NCBI RefSeq assembly: GCF_008119665.1
Contig: NZ_CP043046.1
Location: 2,790,001 to 2,854,000, forward strand
From: Pigmentiphaga aceris
Lineage (GTDB): Bacteria > Pseudomonadota > Gammaproteobacteria > Burkholderiales > Burkholderiaceae_B
Direction of reading: 5' to 3'
DNA length: 64,000 bases
Below, one piece after another: positions 18,539 to 27,688 of this stretch. Numbering within the stretch: the first letter of the stretch is position 1; each line of letters starts with the position of its first letter. Made by a program: the position numbers and the translations under genes. The notes beneath the pieces are model-generated. The model saw nothing but the letters and a program-made list of their open reading frames with translations, had not been told where the DNA came from and did not search any database.

Positions 18539-19099
18539 CTATTTCACCCGCTGTTTTTCCAGCTTTCGCGCAAGCGTCCTTCGATGCATGCCAAGACGCC
18601 TTGCGGTTTCAGAGATGTTGAATTCCGACGCCGCCAAGGTCTCGTGAATGCGTTCCCATTCAAGCGTCTTGATCGAGGTCGTGCGTTCGGTCAGCGGCAC
18701 CTCCACGTCACCCGTGGCACGGTCGAATGCAGCTTCGATGTCATCGGTGTTGGACGGCTTGGCCAGGTAGTGACAGGCTCCCAGCTTGATGGCCTCAACC
18801 GCCGTCGCAATGCTGGCAAAGCCCGTCAGCACCACGATCAGCATCTCGGGGTTGTGGGCGTTCAGCGCCTGCACACACGCCAGCCCCGACGCCTCGCCCT
18901 TCAGCTTCAGGTCGACCACGGCATAACCCGGGGTGTGCTCATCCAGCGCGGCCACCACCGATTCCAGGCTGCAGGCATTGTGCACCTGGTACCCGCGGCG
19001 CTCGAACGAGCGGGTCAAGGTGCGCGCAAACGCCGCGTCGTCCTCGACGATGAGCAGACTGCGCTCGGGGTGCTGCGGGGTAATGTCGTCAATCTCCAT
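18539..19099 (-). CDS. regA: RegA/PrrA/ActR-type response regulator
   Basis: A response regulator of about 186 residues. The receiver domain has the acidic pair in VEDDAAF, phospho-acceptor Asp in AVVDLKLKG and Lys in YLAKPSN. A short linker leads to a C-terminal Fis-type HTH (ISETARRLGMHRRTLARKL), the signature of the RegA/PrrA family. These regulators control respiration, carbon fixation and nitrogen pathways in response to redox. An ATG two codons earlier (19105) is possible, but the AGAGG sequence spaces correctly only for 19099. The gene overlaps the 3' end of regB, so the two are cotranslated. Confidence 0.93.
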   Translation of the reverse strand: MEIDDITPQHPERSLLIVEDDAAFARTLTRSFERRGYQVHNACSLESVVAALDEHTPGYAVVDLKLKGEASGLACVQALNAHNPEMLIVVLTGFASIATAVEAIKLGACHYLAKPSNTDDIEAAFDRATGDVEVPLTERTTSIKTLEWERIHETLAASEFNISETARRLGMHRRTLARKLEKQRVK

Positions 19100-20582
19100 C
19101 CACATCCTCTTCAGTTTCCAGCGCCACGGCGGCCAAGGGCAGGGTCAGGGTCACCACGGCACCGCCTTGCGGCCGGTTGCGCGCGGCAACACTGCCGCCC
19201 AGCGTGCGCGCCACATTGACGACCAGGAACAAGCCCAGGCCACTGCCGGGCCGGCCCTTGCTTGACTGATACGGCTTGCCGAGCCGGTCGAGCATCTCTG
19301 TCGGAAAGCCCGGCCCGTCGTCAGTCACGTCGATGATCAAGTCTTGCCCGTCACGCGTGGCATCGATGCGCACCCATCGGGGTGATGCCTCGAGCGCATT
19401 GTCCAGCACGTTGCAGATCATCTGCTTCAGCGCCGAGTCGGACACGATACGCATGTCCTGGCCAAAGCGATTGTCGTACAGCAGGGTGTTGGCCGGGCGC
19501 GTCGTGCGCCATTCCACCACCAGATCGTCAAGAAAGTTGCGCACCGTGGTTTCGACCGGCGCTTCGCCACGCGCTTCGCCCGCCGACAGCAAAATGCCAC
19601 TGACGATCGATTTGCAGCGCAAGACCTGCGCTTGCATCTCGTCCAGTTCCTGGCGCAATTCAGGGTCGGACGTGAATGCCTTCATGTGACCCCAGTCACC
19701 CAGGATCACGGCGAGGGTGGCCAGCGGTGTGCCAAGTTCATGCGCTGCCCCGGAAGCAAGCAGACCCATCCGAACAATATGCTCTTCTTCGGCAGCGCGC
19801 TGGCGCAGATCGGCCAGACGGTTGTCGCGCGCGCGCAGATTTTTACTGATCCGGGTGATGAAGCTTACCAAGAGCGCAGCATTCAGGCCGAAGCAGATCA
19901 GCATGCCTTGCAGATAGGGGCTGGCCAGGCCTTGGTCGTGCGCCAGCGGCAAGGCAAGGGGCTGCCCGAACATGGCCAGCCCGGCAAAGCAGGCCGCCGT
20001 GATGCCCACCATGGTCCAGGTGGTCCACGATTCCAGCAGTACTGCCGCCAGAATGACCTGCAGCAGGTACAGGAAGACGAAGGGGTTGCTGGCACCACCG
20101 CTGAGATAAAGCTGGGTGGTCAGCATGGCCACGTCGATCAGCAGCGCGACAAAAATCTCGGCGTTGGTGATCTCGCGGCGAATGCGGATACGAAGATGGC
20201 TGGTGATGTTGAACGCCACCAGGCAGCCCAGCACGCCCAGCATGTATTCCAGCGGCAAGGAAATGCCAAAACCGAAATGCACGACGCTGATGGTCGCAAC
20301 CTGACCAAGCACCGCTATCCAGCGCAGCTGGATCAGAATCTGCATGTTCTTGCGGCCGGTCGCGTCGTCCTTGCCCGCAGCGGGCGGCTTGGCACCGGGC
20401 AGGCCTGGACTGGTGGAGGTCTTGCGACTGCCGGCTTGGCTGGCTGTCGTGCCCGGCTTACCCGGCGTATTACCGGTCGGGTTGCGGGGCGAATCACCAG
20501 CAGGGTGGGGCAACGCTGGTGTTGCCGTCTGACCGGTATTTGGCGGCTGCGCCGGTGTGGGCGCGGGTATCTGGGGCGGCAT
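19089..20582 (-). CDS. regB: RegB/PrrB-type redox sensor histidine kinase
   Basis: A membrane kinase of about 497 residues with six predicted helices, the quinone-site motif GGASNPF in the sensor region, H-box AHELGTPLA and ATP-binding motifs ending in GSGLGL. A cysteine lies 42 residues after the phospho-accepting His (LRCKSIV), close to the place of the redox-active Cys in RegB, so the redox-sensing chemistry looks intact. The first 80 residues are a Pro/Thr/Gly-rich extension not usual in RegB; a start near MQILIQL is an alternative. It is adjacent to SURF1 and cyoABCD, its probable targets. Confidence 0.92.
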   Translation of the reverse strand: MPPQIPAPTPAQPPNTGQTATPALPHPAGDSPRNPTGNTPGKPGTTASQAGSRKTSTSPGLPGAKPPAAGKDDATGRKNMQILIQLRWIAVLGQVATISVVHFGFGISLPLEYMLGVLGCLVAFNITSHLRIRIRREITNAEIFVALLIDVAMLTTQLYLSGGASNPFVFLYLLQVILAAVLLESWTTWTMVGITAACFAGLAMFGQPLALPLAHDQGLASPYLQGMLICFGLNAALLVSFITRISKNLRARDNRLADLRQRAAEEEHIVRMGLLASGAAHELGTPLATLAVILGDWGHMKAFTSDPELRQELDEMQAQVLRCKSIVSGILLSAGEARGEAPVETTVRNFLDDLVVEWRTTRPANTLLYDNRFGQDMRIVSDSALKQMICNVLDNALEASPRWVRIDATRDGQDLIIDVTDDGPGFPTEMLDRLGKPYQSSKGRPGSGLGLFLVVNVARTLGGSVAARNRPQGGAVVTLTLPLAAVALETEEDVDGD

Positions 20583-20675
20583 CTTCACTTCTCCGTGGAA
20601 GCGAAGTGTATGCCAAGAGAAGTGAATGCCCGGACGGGAGGCCAGGAAGCGGGTGGCTGGACGTGAATCCGAGAC

Positions 20676-20759
20676 GTGACTACCTGGAAGTGACTACCTG
20701 GAAGTGACTACCTGGAAGTGACTACCGGGAAGCGACTACCGGGAAGCGACTACCGGCAA
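20676..20759. repeat. 14-bp tandem repeat, six copies
   Basis: Six head-to-tail copies of a 14-base unit: GTGACTACCTGGAA three times, then GTGACTACCGGGAA, GCGACTACCGGGAA and GCGACTACCGGCAA. A decayed seventh copy follows to about 20790. Substitutions accumulate in one direction along the array. The unit length is not a multiple of three, and the array lies between SURF1 (ends 20805) and regB (starts 20582), so it is non-coding. It sits in the probable regB promoter/leader region. Confidence 0.9.
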
Positions 20760-20804
20760 GCGAGAAGCGAATACCAGGAAGTGCATACCCAGAAGGGTCT
20801 GCCC

Positions 20805-21647
20805 TCAGCGCGTACCGCGTTCCCGCCGTTCATAGCGAGCCACATACCAGGTCACGCCCGCCACCATCAGCGCAAGCAGGTACCAGGTCACTGCATAGAC
20901 CAGGTGATTGTTCTGGAAGTCGATCACCGTCAGCCCGCCCACCGGCCAGACCGTTTCGGCTTGTTTGGATTCAACCATGCGGGCCTCGGCCAGCCTGGGT
21001 TCTGCAGGTTTCTGCTGCGCCAGCACCGGCACCGTGTCGGCATCGACAAAGTAAGGGGCAATGTTGCTCAGGCCACGCGCTGCTGCAATAGCGGCCACAT
21101 CGCGCGAGTACCAGCGATCGGCACCCGGTTCGTTGCTGCGCAGGAAACCGCCCTTGGGCTGGGTGATGCGAAGCAGGCCGGTGACGCTGGTTTCGCCCTT
21201 GGGTTCGTTGGCCGACCGCGTGCTGCGGTCACGCCGCTCTTGCGATACGAAGCCTCGGTTGACCAACAAGGTGGTGCCGTCGGCCAACTGCAAAGGCGTC
21301 ATGACCCAAAAGCCACTTCCCAGGTCCGACACCGCTTGCACCAGCGTTTCGCGGTCATGAAGGAAGACGCCGGTGGCCTGCACGCGGCGATATTCATCGT
21401 TTGCGGCGTTGATGCCCGCCCATTCGGACTGCGCAGGCAGCGCGACAGCCGGGGCATGGGCGCGCTGATCGACACGCGCAATCAGATCAAGCTTCCACGA
21501 CAGACGTTTCACCTGCCAGGTACCGAGCGCGACAAACCCGCTGAAGAGCAGGGCGGCGATCACGGCCAGGGTGACCAGCACGCCTTTGCTGCGCGGGCGG
21601 CGGCCACCTGTCTGCGGATTGTCTTGCGCGGCGTGTGAAGCTTGCAT
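20805..21647 (-). CDS. SURF1 family cytochrome oxidase assembly protein
   Basis: A SURF1/Shy1-type protein of about 280 residues, anchored by one helix at each end (VTLAVIAALLFSGFVALGTWQ near the start; VTWYLLALMVAGVTWYVARY at the end) with a periplasmic domain between. The family motif GTWQVKRLSWK and the segment VNRGFV are present. SURF1 proteins help insert heme into heme-copper oxidases. An in-frame start 41 codons upstream exists, but ATG 21647 places the first helix at the usual distance. It follows cyoD in the same orientation and should assist the cyo oxidase. Confidence 0.9.
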   Translation of the reverse strand: MQASHAAQDNPQTGGRRPRSKGVLVTLAVIAALLFSGFVALGTWQVKRLSWKLDLIARVDQRAHAPAVALPAQSEWAGINAANDEYRRVQATGVFLHDRETLVQAVSDLGSGFWVMTPLQLADGTTLLVNRGFVSQERRDRSTRSANEPKGETSVTGLLRITQPKGGFLRSNEPGADRWYSRDVAAIAAARGLSNIAPYFVDADTVPVLAQQKPAEPRLAEARMVESKQAETVWPVGGLTVIDFQNNHLVYAVTWYLLALMVAGVTWYVARYERRERGTR

Positions 21648-21775
21648 GTCGTGCTGCCTGGTTCTTGATAGGTAAGGGTGTGGTTTGACGGCGGGTTTCG
21701 GAAAAAGTGCACTGACTGGCTGCTGTCGAAAATCCGTGCTCGGAAATTCGCCTTCGACACCCGCTTTCAAAAGCC

Positions 21776-21902
21776 GTTTTCAGAAATGTGCTCGGTCAAA
21801 ACACACTTCTGAAAACGACTGCGGGTCGCTCGATGCGACCCGCAGGTAGTGCTGAAACCGGCAATGTGATTACCGGTCGCCTTGGCGCCAGGCGCTCAAG
21901 GC
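21776..21902 (-). terminator. hairpin cluster between cyoD and SURF1
   Basis: Three inverted repeats fill the cyoD-SURF1 gap. The first, just past the cyoD stop, pairs GCCTTG (21879-21884) with CAAGGC (21897-21902). The second is a perfect 11-bp stem CTGCGGGTCGC (21819-21829) with GCGACCCGCAG (21835-21845). The third is a 15-bp stem at 21776-21790 and 21802-21816 with one mismatch. None has a strong U-tract on the minus strand, so they may attenuate or stabilise the cyo message instead of stopping it fully. Confidence 0.5.
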
Positions 21903-21909
21903 ATCTTCT

Positions 21910-22323
21910 TTACATGTTCTTCATGTCATGCATCATGCCGGGCATCATGTTCTGGTTCAGGTGGAACATGACCCAGATCGAACCCGCCAGGGTGATCACG
22001 ACAATCACCAGCGTGAAGATCAGCGCCAGCATGTTCCAGCCGCCCTCTGAACGCGCATTCATGTGCAGGAAGTAGACCATGTGCACAACGATCTGCACGG
22101 CAGCAAAGCCCATCAAGATCAGTGCGGTGGTGCTGGACGATTCAAAGACCTTGCCCATCACCAGCCAGAACGGGATCACCGTCAGGATCACGGCGAGCAC
22201 GAAGCCCGTCATGTATCCCTTGAGGGTACTTGGTTCGTGGCCGTCATCATGGTCATGACCATGATCATCATGCCCGTGGTGACCGTGGTGACCGTTGGCA
22301 AGGGTATTGGTATGCGCGCTCAC
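21910..22323 (-). CDS. cyoD: cytochrome o ubiquinol oxidase subunit IV
   Basis: A 137-residue small subunit with three membrane helices. The N terminus is His/Asp-rich (HHGHHGHDDHGHDHDDGH), as in some CyoD proteins, and the helices include FAAVQIVVHMVYFLHM. It stabilises the CuB site region of the bo3 oxidase. The start is GTG at 22323, which overlaps the cyoC stop codon (GTGA); a longer upstream frame only reads through cyoC and is rejected. It ends with a Met-rich tail, MMPGMMHDMKNM. Confidence 0.92.
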   Translation of the reverse strand: MSAHTNTLANGHHGHHGHDDHGHDHDDGHEPSTLKGYMTGFVLAVILTVIPFWLVMGKVFESSSTTALILMGFAAVQIVVHMVYFLHMNARSEGGWNMLALIFTLVIVVITLAGSIWVMFHLNQNMMPGMMHDMKNM

Positions 22324-22961
22324 GGCAGCACTCCCATCAGGTAGACGAAGGTAAACACACCGATCCAGACCACGTCCAAGAAGTGCCAGAACATCGACAG
22401 GCACATCATGCGGCGGCGGTTCTCGGGGATGAAGCCATGCTTCTTCAGCTGAACCATCAACACGATCAGCCAGATGATGCCGAAGGTGACGTGCAGGCCG
22501 TGGGTAGCCACCAGCGCGAAGAACGCCGACAGGAACGCACTGCGCTGCGGGGTCGCACCGACGTGGATCAGGTGAGCGAATTCATACAGTTCGAGACCGA
22601 TGAAGGCTGCGCCCAGCAGGCCGGTGATGCCCAGCCACAGCAAAGTGGCGTTCAAGCGCTTGCGTTGCATTTCCAGCATCGCAAAGCCGAAGGTGATGGA
22701 CGACAACAGCAGCATCGACGTGTTGATCGCGACCAGGGTCAGATCGAACAGGTCGGCACCTGACGGGCCTGCTGCATAGCTGCGCCCGACCACGCCGTAC
22801 ACGGCGAAGAGGCAGGCGAAGATCAAGCAGTCGCTCATCAGGTAGAGCCAGAACCCCAGCAGGGTTCCGTTCTGCGGATGGTGTTCACCGGGGACGTAGA
22901 AACGCAGGTTGTCTGCTGCGTGCACGCTGTCGGCGGCGGGGTGGACTGAAGTATTAGACAT
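22320..22961 (-). CDS. cyoC: cytochrome o ubiquinol oxidase subunit III
   Basis: A 213-residue, five-helix subunit of the bo3 quinol oxidase, beginning [12 protein letters not shown]. Subunit III features include [17 protein letters not shown] and the late THGLHVTFG. Its ATG lies inside the 3' end of cyoB (8-base overlap) with no separate ribosome binding site, so translation is coupled. Subunit III supports proton uptake and complex stability in the inner membrane. Confidence 0.95.
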   Translation of the reverse strand: MSNTSVHPAADSVHAADNLRFYVPGEHHPQNGTLLGFWLYLMSDCLIFACLFAVYGVVGRSYAAGPSGADLFDLTLVAINTSMLLLSSITFGFAMLEMQRKRLNATLLWLGITGLLGAAFIGLELYEFAHLIHVGATPQRSAFLSAFFALVATHGLHVTFGIIWLIVLMVQLKKHGFIPENRRRMMCLSMFWHFLDVVWIGVFTFVYLMGVLP

Positions 22962-24957
22962 GGTTGGACAACAGGCGGGTGCGCTCTGCCTCGGTACGGA
23001 CGACGTCTTCGACCGGAATGTAGAAATCGCGCTTGTAGTTGAAGGTGTGATAGATCGAACCAGCAATCAAGGCCACGAAGGACACGCCAGCCACCAGCCA
23101 CATCTGCCAGATCAGGGCGAAGCCAACCAGCACGCTCATACCCGCGATGATGATGCCGGCTGCCGTGTTCTTCGGCATGTGGATCGGCAGGAAGCCTTCG
23201 GAAGGACGCTGATAACCGCGCTGCTTCATCTGGTACCAGGCGTCGCCATCATGCACTTCAGGCGTGAATGCGAAGTTGTAGTTCGGCGGGGGCGACGAGG
23301 TCGACCATTCCAGCGTACGGCCACCCCACGGGTCGCCCGTGTGGTCACGCAGTTCCTCGCGACGACGATAGCTGACGACCAGCTGGATCAGGAAGCTGCC
23401 GATGCCGAGTGCAATCAGGACTGCACCGAACGCAGCGATCTGGAACCAGATCTGCAGCGAAGGATCAACGAAGTGGTTCACACGACGGGTGACACCCATC
23501 AGGCCCAGCACATACAGCGGCATGAACGCGAAGTAGAAGCCGATGAACCAGAACCAGAACGAGCACTTGCCCCAGAACGGATCGAGCTTGTAGCCGAAGG
23601 CCTTCGGGAACCAGTAGGTGATACCAGCCATCATGCCGAACAGCACGCCGCCGATGATCACGTTGTGGAAGTGAGCAATCAGGAACAGGCTGTTGTGCAG
23701 CACGAAGTCGGCCGGGGGCACTGCCAGCAGCACGCCGGTCATACCACCGATGGTGAAGGTGACCATGAAGCCAACCGTCCACAGCATCGGCACTTCGAAG
23801 CGGATACGACCGCGGTACATCGTGAACAACCAGTTGAAGATCTTCGCCCCGGTCGGGATCGAGATAATCATGGTTGTGATGCCGAAGAACGAATTGACGC
23901 TTGCACCCGAGCCCATGGTGAAGAAGTGATGCAGCCACACCAGGTACGACAGCACGGTGATCACGATGGTTGCGTACACCATCGATGCATAACCGAACAG
24001 ACGCTTGCCGCTGAAGGTGGACACAACTTCCGAAAACACACCGAATGCCGGCAGGATCAGGATGTAGACCTCGGGGTGACCCCAGATCCAGATCAGGTTC
24101 ACGTACATCATGGCGTTGCCGCCGAAGTCGTTCGTGAAGAAGTTGAAGCCGGCGTAACGGTCAAGCGACAGCAGGCCCAGCACAGCGGTCAGCACCGGGA
24201 AGGCGGCAACGATCAGCACGTTGGTGCACAGCGAGGTCCAGGTGAAGATGGGCATCTTCATCAGGCCCATGCCCGGGGCGCGCATCTTGACGATGGTGAC
24301 CAGCAGGTTGATACCGGAAAGTAAGGTTCCTACCCCCGCTATCTGCAATGACCATATGTAGTAGTCGACCCCCACATCCGGGCTATGGAGAATCCCCGAC
24401 AGCGGCGGATAGGCCAACCAGCCGGTCTTGGCGAATTCACCGACGAACAGCGAAGCCATCACCAGGATTGCGCCACCGGCGGTCATCCAGAAGCTGAAGT
24501 TGTTCAGGAAGGGGAAGGCCACGTCGCGGGCACCGATCTGCAGCGGGACGATGAAGTTCATCAGCCCGGTGACCAGCGGCATTGCGACGAAGAAGATCAT
24601 GATCACGCCGTGGGCGGTGAAGATCTGGTCGTAATGGTGTGGCGGCAGGAAGCCGGCCGAATCGCCGAAGGCGATGGCCTGCTGGGCGCGCATCATCAGT
24701 GCGTCGGCAAAGCCGCGCAACAACATCACCAATGCAAGGATGATGTACATGATGCCGATTTTCTTGTGGTCGATACTGGTCAACCACTCGGTCCACAGGT
24801 AACCCCAGACCTTGAAATAGGTCAGGGCACCGAGCAGCGCCAGGCCGCCCAGCACTACCATCGCGAATGTGGCGATCAGGATCGGCTCATGCAGGGGAAT
24901 CGCTTCCCATGACAAGCGGCCGAGTATTAACTTGGTCAGGTCTAGTTGCTCAAACAT
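22954..24957 (-). CDS. cyoB: cytochrome o ubiquinol oxidase subunit I
   Basis: A 667-residue heme-copper oxidase catalytic subunit with about 15 helices. The heme and CuB ligands are visible in [23 protein letters not shown] (crosslinked His-Tyr region), LHHFFT and IAHFHNVI. It reduces oxygen to water with electrons from ubiquinol and pumps protons. Length and the extended N and C termini match CyoB and not cytochrome c oxidase CoxA. It is the second gene of cyoABCD. Confidence 0.97.
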   Translation of the reverse strand: MFEQLDLTKLILGRLSWEAIPLHEPILIATFAMVVLGGLALLGALTYFKVWGYLWTEWLTSIDHKKIGIMYIILALVMLLRGFADALMMRAQQAIAFGDSAGFLPPHHYDQIFTAHGVIMIFFVAMPLVTGLMNFIVPLQIGARDVAFPFLNNFSFWMTAGGAILVMASLFVGEFAKTGWLAYPPLSGILHSPDVGVDYYIWSLQIAGVGTLLSGINLLVTIVKMRAPGMGLMKMPIFTWTSLCTNVLIVAAFPVLTAVLGLLSLDRYAGFNFFTNDFGGNAMMYVNLIWIWGHPEVYILILPAFGVFSEVVSTFSGKRLFGYASMVYATIVITVLSYLVWLHHFFTMGSGASVNSFFGITTMIISIPTGAKIFNWLFTMYRGRIRFEVPMLWTVGFMVTFTIGGMTGVLLAVPPADFVLHNSLFLIAHFHNVIIGGVLFGMMAGITYWFPKAFGYKLDPFWGKCSFWFWFIGFYFAFMPLYVLGLMGVTRRVNHFVDPSLQIWFQIAAFGAVLIALGIGSFLIQLVVSYRRREELRDHTGDPWGGRTLEWSTSSPPPNYNFAFTPEVHDGDAWYQMKQRGYQRPSEGFLPIHMPKNTAAGIIIAGMSVLVGFALIWQMWLVAGVSFVALIAGSIYHTFNYKRDFYIPVEDVVRTEAERTRLLSNHV

Positions 24958-25008
24958 CTTGGATATCGTGGCCAGTGGCGCAAGGTAAATGGTGAGTCGG
25001 GCAGCCGA

Positions 25009-26079
25009 TCAAAGCGCTGGGTCCGACGATGCAAAGCCTGCGCCCAACAAATCTTGGGGAGTGCACAAGGCGCCGATGTAAGTGCGTGTCGTGGCACTGT
25101 CGAGCCCGAGCCGATCACGCGTGTCGGTGTTGAGCTGGGCCAGGTTGTAAACGCCGGGCATGCCCAATCCGCCTTGCGCGTCGACCTTCATCATGTCGTG
25201 CATGCACATGCGATTGGCTTCGACGCAGCGATTCACGATCGCGGTGAAGAGGCCATCAGCCACGCTGCCGTAGCGACGCACCGGCTCACGCTCGCTGGGC
25301 TGCTCAAGCTGCAGGTAGGTTTCGCGGCTGAGCGCGTCCTTGCTGCCCTTGTTCTGTGCAATCCACGCGTCGAAGTCGGCGTTGCTCAGGCCATGGAACT
25401 TGAAGCGCATGCCAGAGAAGCCTGCACCGCTGTAGTTGGCCGAGATGCCGTCATAGATGCCGGGCTTGTTGATCACTGCGTGCAGCGTCGTCTGCATGCC
25501 CGCCATCGCGTAGATCTGACCAGCCAGCGCGGGGATGTAGAACGAATTCATCACCGAGGACGCAGTCAGCTTGAACTGAATCGGGCGATCGACCGGTGCA
25601 GCCAGTTCGTTGACGGTAGCGATGCCTTGCTCCGGGTAGACGAACAACCACTTCCAGTCCATGGCAACCACTTCGACCACCAGCGGTTTGACTTCAGCTG
25701 GAACAGCGCGGCCAGGGGCAACGCGATCGAGGGGGCGGTACGGGTCAAGCAAGTGGGTGCTGGTCCAGGTCATTGCGCCTAGCGCAATGATGATCAGCAG
25801 CGGAATGGACCAGATCACCAGTTCGAGCATCGTCGAATGGTGCCATTCTGGGTCATAGACCGCTTCTTTGTTCGACGCACGATAGCGCCAGGCAAACAGG
25901 AGTGTCAGTATGATCACCGGAACGATGATCAACAGCATGAGTCCTGTGGACCAGAGGATCAGATCGCGTTGTTGGGCAGCAATGTCACCGGAAGGGGACA
26001 TGGTTACCATATTGCAACCTGAGAGCAGTACAGCGGCGGGGAGCAGGAGCAGTCCGCGGGGGAGCTTGATGGAAGGCAT
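25009..26079 (-). CDS. cyoA: cytochrome o ubiquinol oxidase subunit II (lipoprotein)
   Basis: A 356-residue subunit II starting MPSIKLPRG, with a lipobox LLSGC (Cys22) and two membrane helices before the periplasmic cupredoxin domain. As expected for a quinol oxidase, the CuA ligands are absent from that domain (NSFYIPALAGQIYAMAGM). A frame extending 13 codons upstream from a TTG is less likely. The C-terminal tail of about 70 residues is longer than in E. coli CyoA and holds extra cysteines (RCVEANRMCMHDMM). First gene of cyoABCD. Confidence 0.95.
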   Translation of the reverse strand: MPSIKLPRGLLLLPAAVLLSGCNMVTMSPSGDIAAQQRDLILWSTGLMLLIIVPVIILTLLFAWRYRASNKEAVYDPEWHHSTMLELVIWSIPLLIIIALGAMTWTSTHLLDPYRPLDRVAPGRAVPAEVKPLVVEVVAMDWKWLFVYPEQGIATVNELAAPVDRPIQFKLTASSVMNSFYIPALAGQIYAMAGMQTTLHAVINKPGIYDGISANYSGAGFSGMRFKFHGLSNADFDAWIAQNKGSKDALSRETYLQLEQPSEREPVRRYGSVADGLFTAIVNRCVEANRMCMHDMMKVDAQGGLGMPGVYNLAQLNTDTRDRLGLDSATTRTYIGALCTPQDLLGAGFASSDPAL

Positions 26080-26148
26080 CACCGGACAGGGAAAGAGGAC
26101 TACGGGAATAGGCCGCAAATGTACGCCTTAAGGACTTTCCCTGGAATT

Positions 26149-26161
26149 GGACATTTTGTCC
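26149..26161. promoter_or_regulatory. 13-bp palindrome between divergent cyoA and MFS genes
   Basis: GGACA-TTT-TGTCC is a perfect inverted repeat lying 70 bases upstream of the cyoA start and 74 bases upstream of the MFS start, in the shared control region. The position suits an operator for either promoter. It does not match a site I can name, and no assignment to RegA is claimed. Confidence 0.3.
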
Positions 26162-26234
26162 TATGGCGGGATTGACTTCCAGATGAGATGCTAGGGGGTA
26201 GGTCCTAAAATCTCCGAATAAACGAGCCAGCACG

Positions 26235-27575
26235 ATGTCCAGTACGACTCAATCCCACGAAGAACCTTCATCGCGCCAGCTAGAGCATGACGCCAGGCGG
26301 CTTACCGCCGACCATACCAAGGTCGCCCCGGGCGAAATTGCCATTGGTGTGGTGATCGGCCGCGCGTCCGAATACTTCGACTTCTTTGTCTTCGGTATTG
26401 CATGCGTGCTGGTGTTCCCGGCCGTGTTCTTCCCCTTCAAGGAACCCCTTGAAGGCACGCTGTATTCCTTCACGCTGTTCGCGCTTGCCTTCCTGGCACG
26501 CCCGTTCGGTACCGCGTTGTTCATGGCCATCCAGCGTCGCTGGGGTCGTGGCACCAAACTTACCGCTGCACTGTTCCTGTTGGGCACGGCTACCGTCGGC
26601 ATGGCGTTCCTGCCTGGCTACGCCACCCTGGGCACCACGTCCATCGTACTGTTGGGCTTCTTCCGCATTCTGCAAGGCGTTGCCTTCGGTGGATCGTGGG
26701 ACGGCCTGCCTTCGCTGCTGGCGCTGAATGCACCGAAAGAACGCCGCGGCTGGTACGCCATGCTGGGACAACTGGGTGCTCCGGTTGGTTTCCTGGTGGC
26801 CAGCGCGCTGTTCCTGTTCCTGCATATCAGCCTGTCCAACCAGGACTTCCTGGATTGGGGCTGGCGCTATCCGTTCTTCGTGGCTTTCGCCATCAACGTG
26901 GTGGCGCTGTTTGCGCGTCTGCGTCTGATCGTCACCCACGAGTACACCAAGCTGCTGGAAGAGGGTGAACTGAACCCGATCAGCGTGCACGAATTGGTGA
27001 AGACCCAGGGCTACAACATCTTCATCGGCGCATTCGCGGCCTTGGCCAGCTACGCGCTGTTCCACCTGGTCACGGTGTTCCCGCTGTCGTGGTTGGCACT
27101 GCGTTCCTCGCAGTCGATCGCCAATGTGCTGGTGGTGCAGATCATCGGTGGCTTCATCGCCATCGTCGGTACGATTGCGTCGGGCTGGATCGCCGACCGC
27201 TTCGGTCGTCGCAACACCCTCGGCACGCTGGCTGTGCTGATCGCCATCTTCAGCTTGTTTGCCCCGACCATGCTCAATTCGGGTGAAGTCGGCCAGGATG
27301 CGTTCATTCTGATCGGTTTTGCACTGCTGGGTGTGTCTTACGGCCAGGCTGCCGGTACCGTGACTTCGAACTTCGAATCGCGCTTCCGTTACACCGGTGC
27401 AGCACTGACCTCTGACTTCGCATGGTTGTTCGGCGCGGCTTTCGCCCCGCTGGTCGCCCTGGGTCTGTCGGCAAACTACGGTCTGGGCTTCCTGAGCGCC
27501 TACCTGATGTCGGGTGCGGTCTGCACGCTGATCGCGCTGCGTATCAACCGTCGCCTGGAAACGCGCGACCTTTGA
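26235..27575 (+). CDS. MFS transporter, metabolite:H+ symporter type
   Basis: A 446-residue, twelve-helix major facilitator protein. The MHS-like pattern is seen in IGRASEYFDFFVFGIA at the first helix, RRWGRGTKL in the helix 2-3 loop, RILQGVAFGGSWDGLPSLL in helix 4-5 and DRFGRRNTLGT in the second half. Such transporters import organic acids or related metabolites with protons. No strong ribosome binding site is seen before the ATG. It is divergent from cyoABCD, a neighbourhood I associate with Burkholderiales cyo loci. Substrate unknown. Confidence 0.9.
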   Translation: MSSTTQSHEEPSSRQLEHDARRLTADHTKVAPGEIAIGVVIGRASEYFDFFVFGIACVLVFPAVFFPFKEPLEGTLYSFTLFALAFLARPFGTALFMAIQRRWGRGTKLTAALFLLGTATVGMAFLPGYATLGTTSIVLLGFFRILQGVAFGGSWDGLPSLLALNAPKERRGWYAMLGQLGAPVGFLVASALFLFLHISLSNQDFLDWGWRYPFFVAFAINVVALFARLRLIVTHEYTKLLEEGELNPISVHELVKTQGYNIFIGAFAALASYALFHLVTVFPLSWLALRSSQSIANVLVVQIIGGFIAIVGTIASGWIADRFGRRNTLGTLAVLIAIFSLFAPTMLNSGEVGQDAFILIGFALLGVSYGQAAGTVTSNFESRFRYTGAALTSDFAWLFGAAFAPLVALGLSANYGLGFLSAYLMSGAVCTLIALRINRRLETRDL

Positions 27576-27598
27576 TCTGCGCTTGAACGACAAGACTT

Positions 27599-27677
27599 GA
27601 AGCACCGGGTTAAATCCGGTGCTTCGAGAAAGAGAAAGGCCCCGGTGCACGTCGTGCAGCCGGGGCCTTTCTCTTTT
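27599..27677. terminator. two hairpins forming a bidirectional terminator
   Basis: A perfect 10-bp stem GAAGCACCGG (27599-27608) with CCGGTGCTTC (27616-27625) is followed by a longer stem. The second pairs AGAGAAAGGCCCCGG (27631-27645) with CCGGGGCCTTTCTCTTTT (27660-27677). The T-rich end on the plus strand and A-rich start on the minus strand let it serve both the MFS gene on the left and the convergent MFS gene on the right. Confidence 0.85.
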
Positions 27678-27688
27678 CTGCCGTCGGG

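Noticed and set aside
17642..19219. Long plus-strand open frame of 525 codons
   Set aside because: It is antisense to the DUF4893, DUF2945 and regA genes, all of which have family matches; the product has no recognisable domain and is Arg/Gly/His-rich as expected of a shadow frame in GC-rich DNA.
20676..20790. Tandem repeats considered as a CRISPR array
   Set aside because: Units are 14 bases, directly adjacent, without spacers, and no cas genes are present.
22909..24324. Plus-strand open frame of 471 codons
   Set aside because: Antisense to cyoB and cyoC; composition is rich in His, Gln, Arg and Asp, typical of complement-strand readings of membrane protein genes.
26280..27650. Minus-strand open frame of 456 codons
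   Set aside because: Antisense to the MFS transporter gene and reads through the terminator hairpin; no coding support.
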